A stretch of DNA of 51,264 nucleotides from Thermoflexales bacterium (GTDB lineage: Bacteria > Chloroflexota > Anaerolineae > J036 > Brachytrichaceae), in NCBI GenBank assembly GCA_019694215.1, contig JAIBCK010000011.1, forward strand, positions 1-51,264. The letters run 5' to 3'. A model generated the notes under the pieces. The model saw only the letters and a list, made by a program, of their open reading frames with translations, made no database searches and was not told where the DNA came from. Of the stretch, positions 17,630 to 26,272 are shown in pieces (positions within the stretch are counted from its first letter, which is position 1; each line of letters begins with the position of its first letter). Made by a program: the position numbers and the translations under genes.

Positions 17630-18865
17630 CTAGCGGGAGACTGTGGGCAGAAAACTGCGTGGCGTCCCAGGCAACAGGGTCTCCAGGCGATACACCGTGC
17701 CGTTGCCAAGATGGGTGAGATAGAGCTCTCCATCCGCCCCTTCGCCCCATGAAGAAAGGCTGTTCGAACCAAAGGTGGTGGTGACAACCAGTTGTGCGGA
17801 GACGAAACTGCCCGGGGTGGTTTGGGTGGCTGTGAACACCTTGCCCGCGCCGTAGTCGGCAAAGAAGTATGTCCCCCACAGCCAGGGGTAACGGCTCCCC
17901 CGATACACGTATCCGCCCGTGATTGAGTTGCCGACGCTGTGCGAGTATGAGAGCACCGGACTCGTAAACGCGTAGGCGGGGTTTGGCAACCCAAGACAAT
18001 TCGTGTTGCCCGAGTCGGCCGGCCCCTCGCGCCGGTTCCAGCCAAAGTTCGAGCCGGCCGCCGAGCCTGCGGACAGGTAGTCGATCTCCTCCCAGCTGCC
18101 CGCGCCGACATCGCCGATGTACAGGTCGCCCGTCTGACGGTCAAAACTATTCCGCCATGGGTTGCGCAGACCCCATGCCCACAACGCCGGAAACTGACCT
18201 GAGCGGAAAGAATTGCTCAACGGCACGGTGTAGGTGATCGCGCCGACGACGTTGATCCGCAGCAGGGATGCCAGCGGCGTGGACTCGGTCTGGCCGTTGC
18301 AGTTTGGATCTCCCTGATCGCCGCCGTCGCCGACCGCAATGTAGAGAAAGCCGTCCGGCCCGAAGCCGATCCAGCCGCCATTGTGATTCGCTGCCGAACT
18401 GTGGGCGATGGTGAGCAGGTTCGTGAGCGAGGCTGCGTTCGCCTGATTGGGGTTTCCGCCCTGCACGGTCAAGCGGGCGATGTGCAGGTCGCCGCTGGCA
18501 TCGGTGTAGTTGACGTAGAAACGTCCGGTGCTGGCGTAGTTGGGCTCGAAGGCCAGGCCGAGCAGGCCGCGCTCGCTCGTCGTCCCCACGCTTAGCGTGA
18601 GGAAGGGGGTGGGCAGCAGCGCGCCGCCTTGCAGGATCTTGACCTTGCCGCCCTTCTCGACGATGAAGAGGCGGTCGTCCCCGGCGTGCGTGACGAAGAG
18701 CGGCTGCGACAGGCCAGACGCAACCGGAGAGAAATAGATTGGCCCTGCCAGCGGCGCGGCTGGCTGTGGCGCCGGTGCCGAGAGCTCCACCTGCCATGGC
18801 GCGACGAGCAACGCACCGATCAGCAACACGCTCGCGAAGAGGACGAGTCTCGACTTGACCTGCAT
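17630..18865 (-). CDS. Secreted glucose/sorbosone dehydrogenase-like (PQQ-type) beta-propeller protein, copy B
   Basis: 411 residues. Signal peptide MQVKSRLVLFASVLLIGALL, then the same propeller landmarks as copy A: QPLFVTHAGDDRLFIVEK, GLLGLAFEPNY, HNGGWIGFGPDGFLYIAVG, GLRNPWRNSFDRQTGDLYIG, NFGWNRREG, GGYVYRG. It ends TPRSFLPTVSR. An extracellular sugar-oxidising role is the family expectation; neither substrate nor PQQ use can be proven here. The frame is open far upstream to 19366, but the signal peptide and a -10 hexamer (TACAAT) 6 nt ahead fix the start at 18865. The 174-nt gap to copy A has no clear terminator. Confidence 0.87.
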   Translation of the reverse strand: MQVKSRLVLFASVLLIGALLVAPWQVELSAPAPQPAAPLAGPIYFSPVASGLSQPLFVTHAGDDRLFIVEKGGKVKILQGGALLPTPFLTLSVGTTSERGLLGLAFEPNYASTGRFYVNYTDASGDLHIARLTVQGGNPNQANAASLTNLLTIAHSSAANHNGGWIGFGPDGFLYIAVGDGGDQGDPNCNGQTESTPLASLLRINVVGAITYTVPLSNSFRSGQFPALWAWGLRNPWRNSFDRQTGDLYIGDVGAGSWEEIDYLSAGSAAGSNFGWNRREGPADSGNTNCLGLPNPAYAFTSPVLSYSHSVGNSITGGYVYRGSRYPWLWGTYFFADYGAGKVFTATQTTPGSFVSAQLVVTTTFGSNSLSSWGEGADGELYLTHLGNGTVYRLETLLPGTPRSFLPTVSR

Positions 18866-18871
18866 GGCGGC

Positions 18872-18877
18872 ATTGTA
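18872..18877 (-). promoter_or_regulatory. -10 element of GSDH-like copy B (leaderless type)
   Basis: TACAAT on the minus strand, 6 nt before the ATG at 18865. No Shine-Dalgarno sequence is present between them. Confidence 0.45.
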
Positions 18878-19029
18878 CGGGCCGCTCCCTTCCCGGTCAC
18901 GGTGTCTCAGGTGCCTATCAGGCTGCCGGTGTACAGCGCGCCGTGTGCGGCGAGGCTGATGGTTGGGTGCGTGCGTACTGCATTCAGTCGCAGGGAAAGT
19001 CGAAACCCGGCAGGCAATGGCAACAGCGC

Positions 19030-19058
19030 TTGACGCACACCGGGTGTGTGCGTAAGAT
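19030..19058 (+). promoter_or_regulatory. Promoter of the membrane-protein gene at 19068
   Basis: TTGACG (19030-19035), a 17-nt spacer and TAAGAT (19053-19058), each one or two mismatches from the sigma-70 consensus. The ATG is only 9 nt after the -10, leaving 2-3 nt of leader at most. Confidence 0.65.
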
Positions 19059-19067
19059 GGCAGTGAC

Positions 19068-19757
19068 ATGACACGTCCGAAGCGGCAGGCTCTCTCCACA
19101 CGCGCCGCGCATCGCTTGCGCGTGGATGTCAGTGCGGCACCCTTTGACGAGGGTCCGCTCCTCGCCGTCGTCGTGCCCTTCATGGTCTGGGTTCCGGTCT
19201 GGGGGATCATGCTCGGCAGTGTCTTCCTGCCCGGGATGCCACTGGAAAGCGCAGGCCTCTTTGTCGCGAATGGCGTCTTCGGCATGGGCATCGCCGCGCT
19301 GTGGGGGATGGTTGGTCTGTTTGCGCGCCGGGCCAATCCACATCGTCGCACCGCGGTTGCACGCACGCACGTTGCCGCCTTCCTGACCGCGTTGGGGCTG
19401 GCCTTTCAGGTGCATGGCATCGGGCATTCGATCGTGGCCGCCCTTGCCGCGTTTGCCGCGAACGTCGTCCTCCTTGCCGTCGGCGTGCGCTGGCGCAACG
19501 ATGGTCTGGCGTTTCTCTCGGGTGAGCGGCAAGGGGCGCTCAGGGTTGCAGCGCTGCTCGAGTTTGGGTTTGGCGCTTTGATCGGCCTGACTGGGTTGGT
19601 CGTCCAGCTTCCCTTCCTGCAGGCGACCGAACCGCCAGCCTTCATGGCGTTCGTGGCCGTTCTCCTGGCAGTGCTCGGCATGCCCTGGGTGCCGATCCTG
19701 CTGGTATGGGCGCGCATGCACTGGCGCGCTGCTGGCAACCCCAACGAACTCGACTAA
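19068..19757 (+). CDS. Uncharacterised multi-pass membrane protein
   Basis: 229 residues. After a basic N-terminus of about 25 residues there are about six hydrophobic segments (near LLAVVVPFMVWVPVWGIMLG, LFVANGVFGMGIAALWGMVG, THVAAFLTALGLAF, IVAALAAFAANVVLLAVG, LLEFGFGALIGLTGLVV and FVAVLLAVLGMPWVPILLVW). I recognise no family motif and assign no function. It has its own promoter, with the ATG 9 nt after the -10. Its stop overlaps the stop of the convergent hydratase gene: both use the four bases CTAA at 19754-19757. Confidence 0.65.
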   Translation: MTRPKRQALSTRAAHRLRVDVSAAPFDEGPLLAVVVPFMVWVPVWGIMLGSVFLPGMPLESAGLFVANGVFGMGIAALWGMVGLFARRANPHRRTAVARTHVAAFLTALGLAFQVHGIGHSIVAALAAFAANVVLLAVGVRWRNDGLAFLSGERQGALRVAALLEFGFGALIGLTGLVVQLPFLQATEPPAFMAFVAVLLAVLGMPWVPILLVWARMHWRAAGNPNELD

Positions 19758-20668
19758 CGTTCGTATTCAACGACCACACGGCCGATCATGCCGAAGTCGA
19801 CGTCCAGCCGGTCGCCCGGCGCGGCGAAGAAGTGTCCCGTGCACGTCCCGGTGCTGACGAATTCCCCCGCGTGTAGCGCGTCCCCACGCCGCCGAAGCCA
19901 GTTGGCCATCCAGGTCAGCGAGGTGAGCGGATTGCCCATTGCCGCCCGCCCGAAGCCGGACTTGACATACTGCCCGTTGATCGAGAGGTCGATCCGTGCG
20001 TTGGGCAGATCGAGCCCGCGCCAATCCGTCACCGGGGGGCCATACACGAAGGCGGCCGCGCCGCCGTTGTCCATCGACGAGCCCTGGTAGCCGCTCGCGC
20101 CATACCAATCCTCAAAAACGGTGTCACCGATCTCGACCGCGGGGTGAAGCGCGGCCACGGCCTCTGCGACTTCTGTCTCGCTGTAGTCCGTTGGGCGCGG
20201 CGGCAGGTCGCGCGCCATGCGGAAGGCGAACTCGCACTCGGAACAGCGGTAGCGAATGAACAGGCTGGCCGGGAGGCGGGCCGGGCTGGCGTGAACGCCC
20301 TTGCGGCTCAGCCGACCGGGGGCGGGCTCCGGCACGCCTTCGGCCCTGCGAATCTCCTCGGCGGCCGCGCCGATCTTCCAGCCCGCGGCCGGCCAGGCCA
20401 GGGTCGCGTTCAGCCGCGCCATGACGGCCAGCACCGAGTCCCAGTTGCGCGTCTTGAGCCGCTCGGGCAGCTCGACGGTGTGATGTTCACGGCGACCCCG
20501 CGCGATGATCGCCACGGTCTCTTCAATTTCCAGTTCGGTCAACGGGCTCTGCCGCGCGCAGCGCACCCCCTGGCCGGGGGCCGTCGGCCCGTGGATCAAG
20601 CGGCCGCGCAGGGTGATGGCAGGATCCAGTTCGGGGGGCGGGGTGGGCGTGCTGGTCATGGCGAACAT
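19754..20668 (-). CDS. FAH-superfamily 2-keto-4-pentenoate hydratase-like protein
   Basis: 304 residues. The C-terminal two thirds match the hydratase/decarboxylase branch of the fumarylacetoacetate hydrolase superfamily: WKIGAA, then acidic metal-ligand motifs SECEFAF and AVEIGDTVFED, NGxAAAFVYGPP and a terminal FGMIGRVVVEYER. Relatives hydrate 2-oxo-4-pentenoate or decarboxylate 4-oxalocrotonate in meta-cleavage pathways with Mg2+ or Mn2+. No other catabolic gene is nearby, so the substrate is open. Start codons at 20668 and 20659 are both possible; neither has a good ribosome-binding site. It is divergent from tkt. Confidence 0.78.
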   Translation of the reverse strand: MFAMTSTPTPPPELDPAITLRGRLIHGPTAPGQGVRCARQSPLTELEIEETVAIIARGRREHHTVELPERLKTRNWDSVLAVMARLNATLAWPAAGWKIGAAAEEIRRAEGVPEPAPGRLSRKGVHASPARLPASLFIRYRCSECEFAFRMARDLPPRPTDYSETEVAEAVAALHPAVEIGDTVFEDWYGASGYQGSSMDNGGAAAFVYGPPVTDWRGLDLPNARIDLSINGQYVKSGFGRAAMGNPLTSLTWMANWLRRRGDALHAGEFVSTGTCTGHFFAAPGDRLDVDFGMIGRVVVEYER

Positions 20669-20773
20669 GCTAGCGCCGGAGCCAGCCCTGTCAACGGCGC
20701 GTGTTTGTGACGAGGAACTGCGGACCCAGCCGCGCCGTCCTCGACAGCCCTGAAGTGGACCCCCTCACCGACC

Positions 20774-20779
20774 TATAAT
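20774..20779 (+). promoter_or_regulatory. -10 element of tkt
   Basis: A perfect TATAAT, 44 nt before the tkt ATG. No convincing -35 hexamer lies at the usual distance. It is predicted to drive the tkt-peptidase-nnr run. Confidence 0.5.
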
Positions 20780-20823
20780 CTGTCTTGCGCTCCCGCACAC
20801 CGCGAGGGCCAACATCTTCTGCC

Positions 20824-22806
20824 ATGAGCCAATTTACCGACTTCGACCGCGCCTGCGCAAATGCCATCCGTGTCCTCACGCTCGACGCCATCCAGAAGGC
20901 CAAGTCCGGCCACCCCGGCATGCCGCTGGGCATGGCCGATGTGGCCTGGGTGCTGTTCAGCCGACACTTTCGTTTCAACGCGCAAGACACGCACTGGTTT
21001 GACCGCGACCGCCTGATCATCTCGGCCGGCCATGGCAGCATGCTGGCCTACTCGCTGCTCTACCTGCTCGGCGAGTCCGCCATGACCATCGAGCAGTTGC
21101 AGCGCTTCCGCCAGGTCGGCTCACTTACGCCCGGGCATCCGGAGAACCACATCACCGCTGGCGTCGAAGTGACGACCGGCCCGCTCGGCGCGGGCACGGG
21201 CAACAGCGTCGGGATGGCGCTGGCCGAGGCCTGGCTCGCCGCGCGCTACAACCGCGAGGGCCTGCCGGTGGTCAACCACACGACCTATGCCATCGTCAGT
21301 GACGGTGACCTGCAGGAGGGCGTCAGCCATGAGGCCGCCGGGCTGGCCGGCCACCTCGGGCTGGGCAAGCTGGTGTGGTTCTACGATGACAACGCGATCA
21401 GCATCGACGGCCCCACCTCGCTGTCCTACAGCGACGATGTGCCGCTGCGCTTCGAGGCCTACGGCTGGCACGTCCAGTCCATCGACGGCCACGACATGGA
21501 CGCCATCGCCGAGGCCATCGACGCCGCGCGCGAGGTTGCGGATCGCCCCAGCATCATCTGCTGCAAAACGGTGATTGGCAAGGGCATGCCGACGCGCCAG
21601 GGCACCCGACTCGCCCACAGCGATGAGCCCGGTGAGGAGGAAGTGCGCGGCGCCAAGGTCTCGTATGGCTACGACCCCGAGAAGCACTTCTCGGTCCCGC
21701 CCGAAGTCCTCGAGGCCTGGCGCGCCATTGGCACGCGCGGCGCAGAGCGCCAGCTGGAGTGGGAGAAGCGCCTGGCCGCCTACGCGGCGGCGCATCCCGA
21801 GCTCGCGCAGGAGTTCGCCGGGGTCGTCACCGGCAGCCTGCCCGAAGATTGGGAGAGCGCCCTGCCGACCTTCGACCCGGCCGGAAAGGCCATCGCCACC
21901 CGGGCCGCCAGCGGCGCTGTGTTGGATGCCATCGTTGGAAAAATGCCCGCCTTGCTGGGGGGCTCGGCCGACCTGACGCCCTCGAACAATACGCTGCCCA
22001 AGGGCGCGGAATCGCTCAAGCGCGGCGACTTCACCGGGCGCTACATTCGATACGGCATCCGCGAGCACGGCATGGGCGGCATCATGAACGGCATGGCCCT
22101 GCACGGCGGCGTGATCCCCTATGGCGGCACCTTCTTCACCTTCTCGGACTACGCCCGCCCCGCGCTGCGCCTCGCCGCGTTGAGCGGCGCGCACAGCATC
22201 TTCGTCTTCACCCACGACGGCATCGGGGTGGGGGAGGATGGTCCAACGCATCAACCCGTCGAGCAGCTGGCGGCCTGTCGCGCCATCCCCGGCCTTTCGG
22301 TCATCCGTCCCGCCGACGCAAACGAGACGGCTCTGGCCTGGAAGATGGCGCTCGAAGCCGATGGCCCGACCGCGCTGATCCTGTCGCGTCAGGCGCTGCC
22401 CATCCTGCCGCGCAACGAAGGCGCGCTGAAAGGCGCGTACGTTGTGCAGGAAGTCGAGGATGCGCAGGTGCTGCTGGTCGGCACCGGCTCCGAGGTCAGC
22501 CTCGCCCTCGAAGCAGCGGCCAGACTCGCCGAGCAAGGCGTGCGCGCGCGGGTGGTCTCGATGCCCTCATGGGACGTTTTTGATCGCCAGGACAAGGATT
22601 ATCGCGAGGCGATTTTCCCGATCCTGCTGCCCAAGGTCGTGATCGAAGCCGGCGTTCGGCAGGGCTGGGACGCCTACACCGGCCCGCTCGCGCGCTTCGT
22701 CACCCAGGAACGCTTTGGCCTCTCCGGCCCGTACAAAGACGTCTACAAGGCGTTCAACTTCACCGTCGAGCGCGTCGTCGAGGAGGCGCTCAAGGCCATC
22801 GCATGA
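20824..22806 (+). CDS. tkt: Transketolase
   Basis: 660 residues, the usual transketolase length. This thiamine diphosphate enzyme moves two-carbon ketol units between sugar phosphates in the non-oxidative pentose phosphate pathway. Seen: KSGHPGMPLGMAD and SAGHGSMLAYSLLY near the N-terminus, the thiamine-binding SDGDLQEGVSHEAAG ending at DDNAISIDG, the pyrimidine-domain REHGMGGIMNGMALHGG with catalytic Glu, and EDGPTHQPVEQLA. The ATG at 20824 is chosen because the protein then begins like other transketolases; a TTG at 20785 is in frame but lies next to the promoter. The stop overlaps the next start by 4 nt (ATGA), so translation is probably coupled. Confidence 0.96.
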   Translation: MSQFTDFDRACANAIRVLTLDAIQKAKSGHPGMPLGMADVAWVLFSRHFRFNAQDTHWFDRDRLIISAGHGSMLAYSLLYLLGESAMTIEQLQRFRQVGSLTPGHPENHITAGVEVTTGPLGAGTGNSVGMALAEAWLAARYNREGLPVVNHTTYAIVSDGDLQEGVSHEAAGLAGHLGLGKLVWFYDDNAISIDGPTSLSYSDDVPLRFEAYGWHVQSIDGHDMDAIAEAIDAAREVADRPSIICCKTVIGKGMPTRQGTRLAHSDEPGEEEVRGAKVSYGYDPEKHFSVPPEVLEAWRAIGTRGAERQLEWEKRLAAYAAAHPELAQEFAGVVTGSLPEDWESALPTFDPAGKAIATRAASGAVLDAIVGKMPALLGGSADLTPSNNTLPKGAESLKRGDFTGRYIRYGIREHGMGGIMNGMALHGGVIPYGGTFFTFSDYARPALRLAALSGAHSIFVFTHDGIGVGEDGPTHQPVEQLAACRAIPGLSVIRPADANETALAWKMALEADGPTALILSRQALPILPRNEGALKGAYVVQEVEDAQVLLVGTGSEVSLALEAAARLAEQGVRARVVSMPSWDVFDRQDKDYREAIFPILLPKVVIEAGVRQGWDAYTGPLARFVTQERFGLSGPYKDVYKAFNFTVERVVEEALKAIA

Positions 22807-23510
22807 AGACGCGCCACATCGTCGCGATGGGCGGCTTTGCGCCGTCCGACAGCCCGGGCGACCGACTGCTCGATGGGTATCTGCTCAGCCTGACGGGCCA
22901 GCCGCGTCCGAAGGTGTGCTTTCTCAGTCAGGCATCCGAGGATGGCCCCTCCTCGACGCTGTCGTTCTACCGGGCCTTTGCAGCGCATGATTGCCGGCCG
23001 TCACATCTCTCACTCTTCGCCCCGCATACGACTGACATCGAGGGCTTCCTGCTGGATCAGGATGCCATCTATGTCGGCGGCGGCAACACCAAGAGCATGC
23101 TCGCGCTGTGGCGTGATTGGGGGCTGGTTGGCATTCTGCGCAAGGCGTGGCATCAGGGCGTTGTGCTGGGCGGCGTCAGCGCGGGTGCGAACTGCTGGCA
23201 CGCTGCCTGCTCGACCGACTCGTTTGGCCCGGGCACGCTGCGCGCGCTGCCCGCCCTCGGCTTTGTTCCGGGTGGCTTCTGCCCGCACTTCGACGGCGAG
23301 CCCGGCCGGCGCCCAACGCTGCGCGCCATGGTGTCACGGGGCGAGATGCCGGACACGCTGGCCTGCGACGACGCGGCCGCAATACACTACCTCGATGATT
23401 CCGCGATGGCCGTCGCGTCGCTGAAAACCGCCCGGGCCTACCGGGTCACCCGGGCCGCAGACGGCCGCGTCAGCATCAAGGCCCTGCCGACCCGCTATCT
23501 GGGCAAATGA
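22803..23510 (+). CDS. Peptidase S51 (dipeptidase E-like) family protein
   Basis: 235 residues. It has the class I glutamine-amidotransferase-like fold used by dipeptidase E and cyanophycinase. Seen: IYVGGGNTKSMLALW (substrate loop), the nucleophile elbow GGVSAGANCW with Ser126, and FCPHFDGEPGRR with a candidate catalytic His162. The best-known relative cleaves Asp-X dipeptides; the substrate here is inferred only from the family. No signal peptide, so cytoplasmic. It overlaps both tkt and nnr by 4 nt and is the middle gene of a three-gene unit. Confidence 0.85.
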   Translation: MKTRHIVAMGGFAPSDSPGDRLLDGYLLSLTGQPRPKVCFLSQASEDGPSSTLSFYRAFAAHDCRPSHLSLFAPHTTDIEGFLLDQDAIYVGGGNTKSMLALWRDWGLVGILRKAWHQGVVLGGVSAGANCWHAACSTDSFGPGTLRALPALGFVPGGFCPHFDGEPGRRPTLRAMVSRGEMPDTLACDDAAAIHYLDDSAMAVASLKTARAYRVTRAADGRVSIKALPTRYLGK

Positions 23511-25144
23511 ACCTGCTTACCGTCGCCGAGATGCGTGAAGTCGAGCGCGCCGCGGACGCGGCCGGCCTCAGCTTCGCCGAGATGCTGGCCAACGCCGGCG
23601 CCGCTGCTGCCGCGGAAATCTGGGGTCGCTTGAGCGACGAAGCCACGCGCATCGTTGTGCTGTGCGGGCCGGGCAACAACGGCGGCGATGGGCTCGTGTG
23701 TGCCGATCGCCTCGCCGAGTCGGTCGCGGCCGCCGGGCGCAAACTGCTGGTGCAGGTTTGTCTGCTCCGCCCGCGCGACGCGGCCGATCCGTTGCTGCCA
23801 CCCCTTTCTGCGGCCGGCGTGTCCGTGCTCTCGCTCGACGGCGAGGGGGCGCAGCGCGACTTGCGCGCCGCGTTGCTCAAGGCCGATGTCATCGTCGATG
23901 CCCTGCTGGGCACCGGCGTGTCACGGCAAGTCGATGGCCCGCTGCGCGACGTGCTGCGCGAGGTCGCCCAATCCCGTGAACGCGGCCGCCGCGGCCGCCG
24001 ACCTTCGCGCTTGCGCGGGGCTGAGTTCTCGCCGGCGCTGGTGGCCCTGGATGGCCCGACCGGGATGGGCTACGACACCGGCTCGCTTGACAGTGCCGCC
24101 GTGCCCGCCGACCTCACGATCACCTTTCACGCCGCCAAGCGCGGCCACTTCTGTTACCCGGCCGCCGGTGCGCGGGGTGAGCTGATCGTGGCGAAGATCG
24201 GCATTGAGCGTTTGGCTTCCGGTGAGGGGACGACCGGCGCTGCCCTGCGCGCGGCGCTGCGGCCGCCGCTCTCGGTTGCGGTACTGAGCGATGCCGAGGT
24301 CGCCGACAGACTGCCGAGCCGACGACCGGATGCGAACAAGGGCAGCCATGGCCGCGTGTTGATCGTTGGTGGATCGTCCGACTACATCGGTGCGCCGGCG
24401 CTGGCGGCTGCCGCGGCGTTGCGGGGTGGGGCGGGCCTTGTCACGCTGGCCGTCCCGGATGCCCTGCGTCCCACGCTCGCGGCGCTCGTGCCTGAGGCCG
24501 TCTACGCGCCGGCCACGTTGGCCGGGCTGGAGAAGGTGGCCGGGCTGAATGCGGCGCTGATCGGTCCGGGCCTTGGCCGGGCGGACGGTGGGCGCGCCGC
24601 GTTGGGCGCTTTTCTCACCGCCATGGCCGCGATGAAGACGCGCCTGAACGGCTGCGTCTTTGACGCCGACGCGCTCAACCTGCTCTCCGAGGATGAGGCG
24701 CTGATCGAGTACCGCCTCAGCGCGCTGCCCTCGGTGCTCACCCCGCATGCCGGTGAGATGGCCCGCCTGACCGGCCTGCCGGTCGACGAGGTGCAGGGGG
24801 ATCGGATCGGCGTGGCCTCTCGCTTTGCGAAGGAGTGGCGTGCAACCGTTGTGTTGAAGGGCGCCAATACCGTCGTCGCGGCCACGGATGGGCGGGCCTG
24901 GGTGCTGGATTCCGCCAACCCAGCCCTCGCCTCTGCCGGCACCGGCGACGTGCTGGCGGGTCTGATTGCCGGGCTGATGGGGCAGGGCCTGCGCCCGCTC
25001 GACGCCGCCCTGGCCGGTGCCGCCATGCATGCGCGGGCCGGCGAGATGTGGCGCGCGGCCAACGGCGATGCCGGCCTTCTGGCGTCCGACCTGCTGCCCC
25101 TCCTGCCGCGCGCCCGCGCGGCCATCGCCGCGATGATGCCGTGA
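23507..25144 (+). CDS. nnr: Bifunctional NAD(P)H-hydrate epimerase / ADP-dependent dehydratase
   Basis: 545 residues: an N-terminal YjeF-type epimerase domain (about 1-235) and a C-terminal ribokinase-like dehydratase (about 260-540). Together they repair hydrated NADH and NADPH. Seen: CGPGNNGGDGL (about 53-63), DALLGTG, KGSHGRVLIVGGSSDYIGAP, LTPHAGEMARLTG and the nucleotide-site GTGDVLAGLIAGLMGQG. The epimerase domain contains an Arg-rich insert, about residues 145-168, just before ALDGPTGMGYDTG. It follows the peptidase gene with a 4-nt overlap and ends 55 nt before ruvB. Confidence 0.94.
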   Translation: MNLLTVAEMREVERAADAAGLSFAEMLANAGAAAAAEIWGRLSDEATRIVVLCGPGNNGGDGLVCADRLAESVAAAGRKLLVQVCLLRPRDAADPLLPPLSAAGVSVLSLDGEGAQRDLRAALLKADVIVDALLGTGVSRQVDGPLRDVLREVAQSRERGRRGRRPSRLRGAEFSPALVALDGPTGMGYDTGSLDSAAVPADLTITFHAAKRGHFCYPAAGARGELIVAKIGIERLASGEGTTGAALRAALRPPLSVAVLSDAEVADRLPSRRPDANKGSHGRVLIVGGSSDYIGAPALAAAAALRGGAGLVTLAVPDALRPTLAALVPEAVYAPATLAGLEKVAGLNAALIGPGLGRADGGRAALGAFLTAMAAMKTRLNGCVFDADALNLLSEDEALIEYRLSALPSVLTPHAGEMARLTGLPVDEVQGDRIGVASRFAKEWRATVVLKGANTVVAATDGRAWVLDSANPALASAGTGDVLAGLIAGLMGQGLRPLDAALAGAAMHARAGEMWRAANGDAGLLASDLLPLLPRARAAIAAMMP

Positions 25145-25184
25145 GTGTGGTTTGTGCGTTGCGCCCATGAGGTGCCCCGTCGGG

Positions 25185-25190
25185 TAGAAT
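25185..25190 (+). promoter_or_regulatory. -10 element of ruvB (leaderless type)
   Basis: TAGAAT, 9 nt before the ATG at 25200. There is no Shine-Dalgarno sequence and no clear -35. No LexA-type palindrome is seen here although ruvB is often an SOS gene. Confidence 0.45.
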
Positions 25191-25199
25191 CGCGCTGAG

Positions 25200-26240
25200 A
25201 TGGCCGCAGACAATGATCCCCGCACCGTTTCCGGCGAGGCGCAGCCCGATGACGATGGCGCGCTCGACCGTGCCCTGCGCCCGCAACGCCTGGACGACCT
25301 GATCGGTCAGGATGCCGTGCGGGACAACCTGCGCATTGCCATTCAGGCCGCTCGCGGTCGGGCGGAGTCACTCGACCATGTCCTGATCTATGGCCCGCCC
25401 GGCCTGGGCAAGACGACGCTCAGCCACATCATCGCCCGCGAGATGGGCGCCAACCTGCGTGTGACCTCGGGCCCGGCCATCGAACGCGCCGGCGACCTGG
25501 CCGCCATCCTCACCAACCTGCGCGCGCACGATGTGCTTTTTATCGACGAGATCCACCGCCTCAGCCGCGCGGTTGAAGAGGTGCTGTATCCAGCGATGGA
25601 AGATTTTGCGCTGGACATCGTGATCGGCAAGGGTCCGAGCGCGCGCAGCGTGCGGCTGAAACTTCCGCCGATTACCATCGTCGGCGCGACGACACGGTTG
25701 GCGCTGCTCTCGAACCCGCTGCGGGATCGCTTTCAGGTGCAGCTGCGCGTGGACTTCTACCCGCTCGACGCCATGTCGCTGATCGTTGATCGGGCCGCCC
25801 GCCTGCTCGACACGCCCATTACCGATGCGGCGGTGCGCGACATCGCGGCCCGCGCCCGCGGCACGCCTCGCGTAGGGCTCCGCCTGCTCAAGCGCGTGCG
25901 CGACTACGCGCAGGTGCGCGGCGATGGGGGCATCAGTCCGGCCGTGGCCATCGACGCGCTCAAGCTGCTGGGCGTTGATGCGCTCGGCCTCGACGATCTC
26001 GACATGCGCGTACTGCAGGCCCTCATCGGCAAGTTCGGTGGCGGACCGGTCGGGTTGGAAACCATCGCGGCCAGCATCTCCGAAGACAGCGACACGATCA
26101 TGGACGTCGTCGAGCCCTATCTGCTCCAGCTCGGCTTCCTCGATCGCACACCGCGCGGGCGCGTCGCCACGGCCCGCGCCTACGAGCACCTCGGCGTGCC
26201 CTTCACGCCGCCGCCTTCGACGCAGAGCGCTTTGCTGTAG
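25200..26240 (+). CDS. ruvB: Holliday junction branch migration ATPase RuvB
   Basis: 346 residues, standard length. RuvB is the hexameric AAA+ motor that drives branch migration with RuvA during recombinational repair. Seen: [11 protein letters not shown] at the N-terminus, Walker A GPPGLGKT (65-72), Walker B DEIH (116-119), sensor GATTR, LRDRF, and the C-terminal winged-helix DNA-binding part ending with [13 protein letters not shown]. ruvA and ruvC are not in the window. The next gene starts 32 nt downstream behind its own -10. Confidence 0.97.
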   Translation: MAADNDPRTVSGEAQPDDDGALDRALRPQRLDDLIGQDAVRDNLRIAIQAARGRAESLDHVLIYGPPGLGKTTLSHIIAREMGANLRVTSGPAIERAGDLAAILTNLRAHDVLFIDEIHRLSRAVEEVLYPAMEDFALDIVIGKGPSARSVRLKLPPITIVGATTRLALLSNPLRDRFQVQLRVDFYPLDAMSLIVDRAARLLDTPITDAAVRDIAARARGTPRVGLRLLKRVRDYAQVRGDGGISPAVAIDALKLLGVDALGLDDLDMRVLQALIGKFGGGPVGLETIAASISEDSDTIMDVVEPYLLQLGFLDRTPRGRVATARAYEHLGVPFTPPPSTQSALL

Positions 26241-26257
26241 CGGCGCGGGGCGTCTTC

Positions 26258-26263
26258 TATAAT
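26258..26263 (+). promoter_or_regulatory. -10 element of the sugar-transferase gene (leaderless type)
   Basis: A perfect TATAAT, 9 nt before the ATG at 26273, in the 32-nt gap after ruvB. No Shine-Dalgarno sequence is present. A TTG at 26267 is in frame but too close to the -10. Confidence 0.5.
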
Positions 26264-26272
26264 CTCTTGTCC

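Noticed and set aside
18866-19366. N-terminal extension of GSDH-like copy B
   Set aside because: It would place a signal peptide 167 residues inside the protein and overlap the divergent gene.
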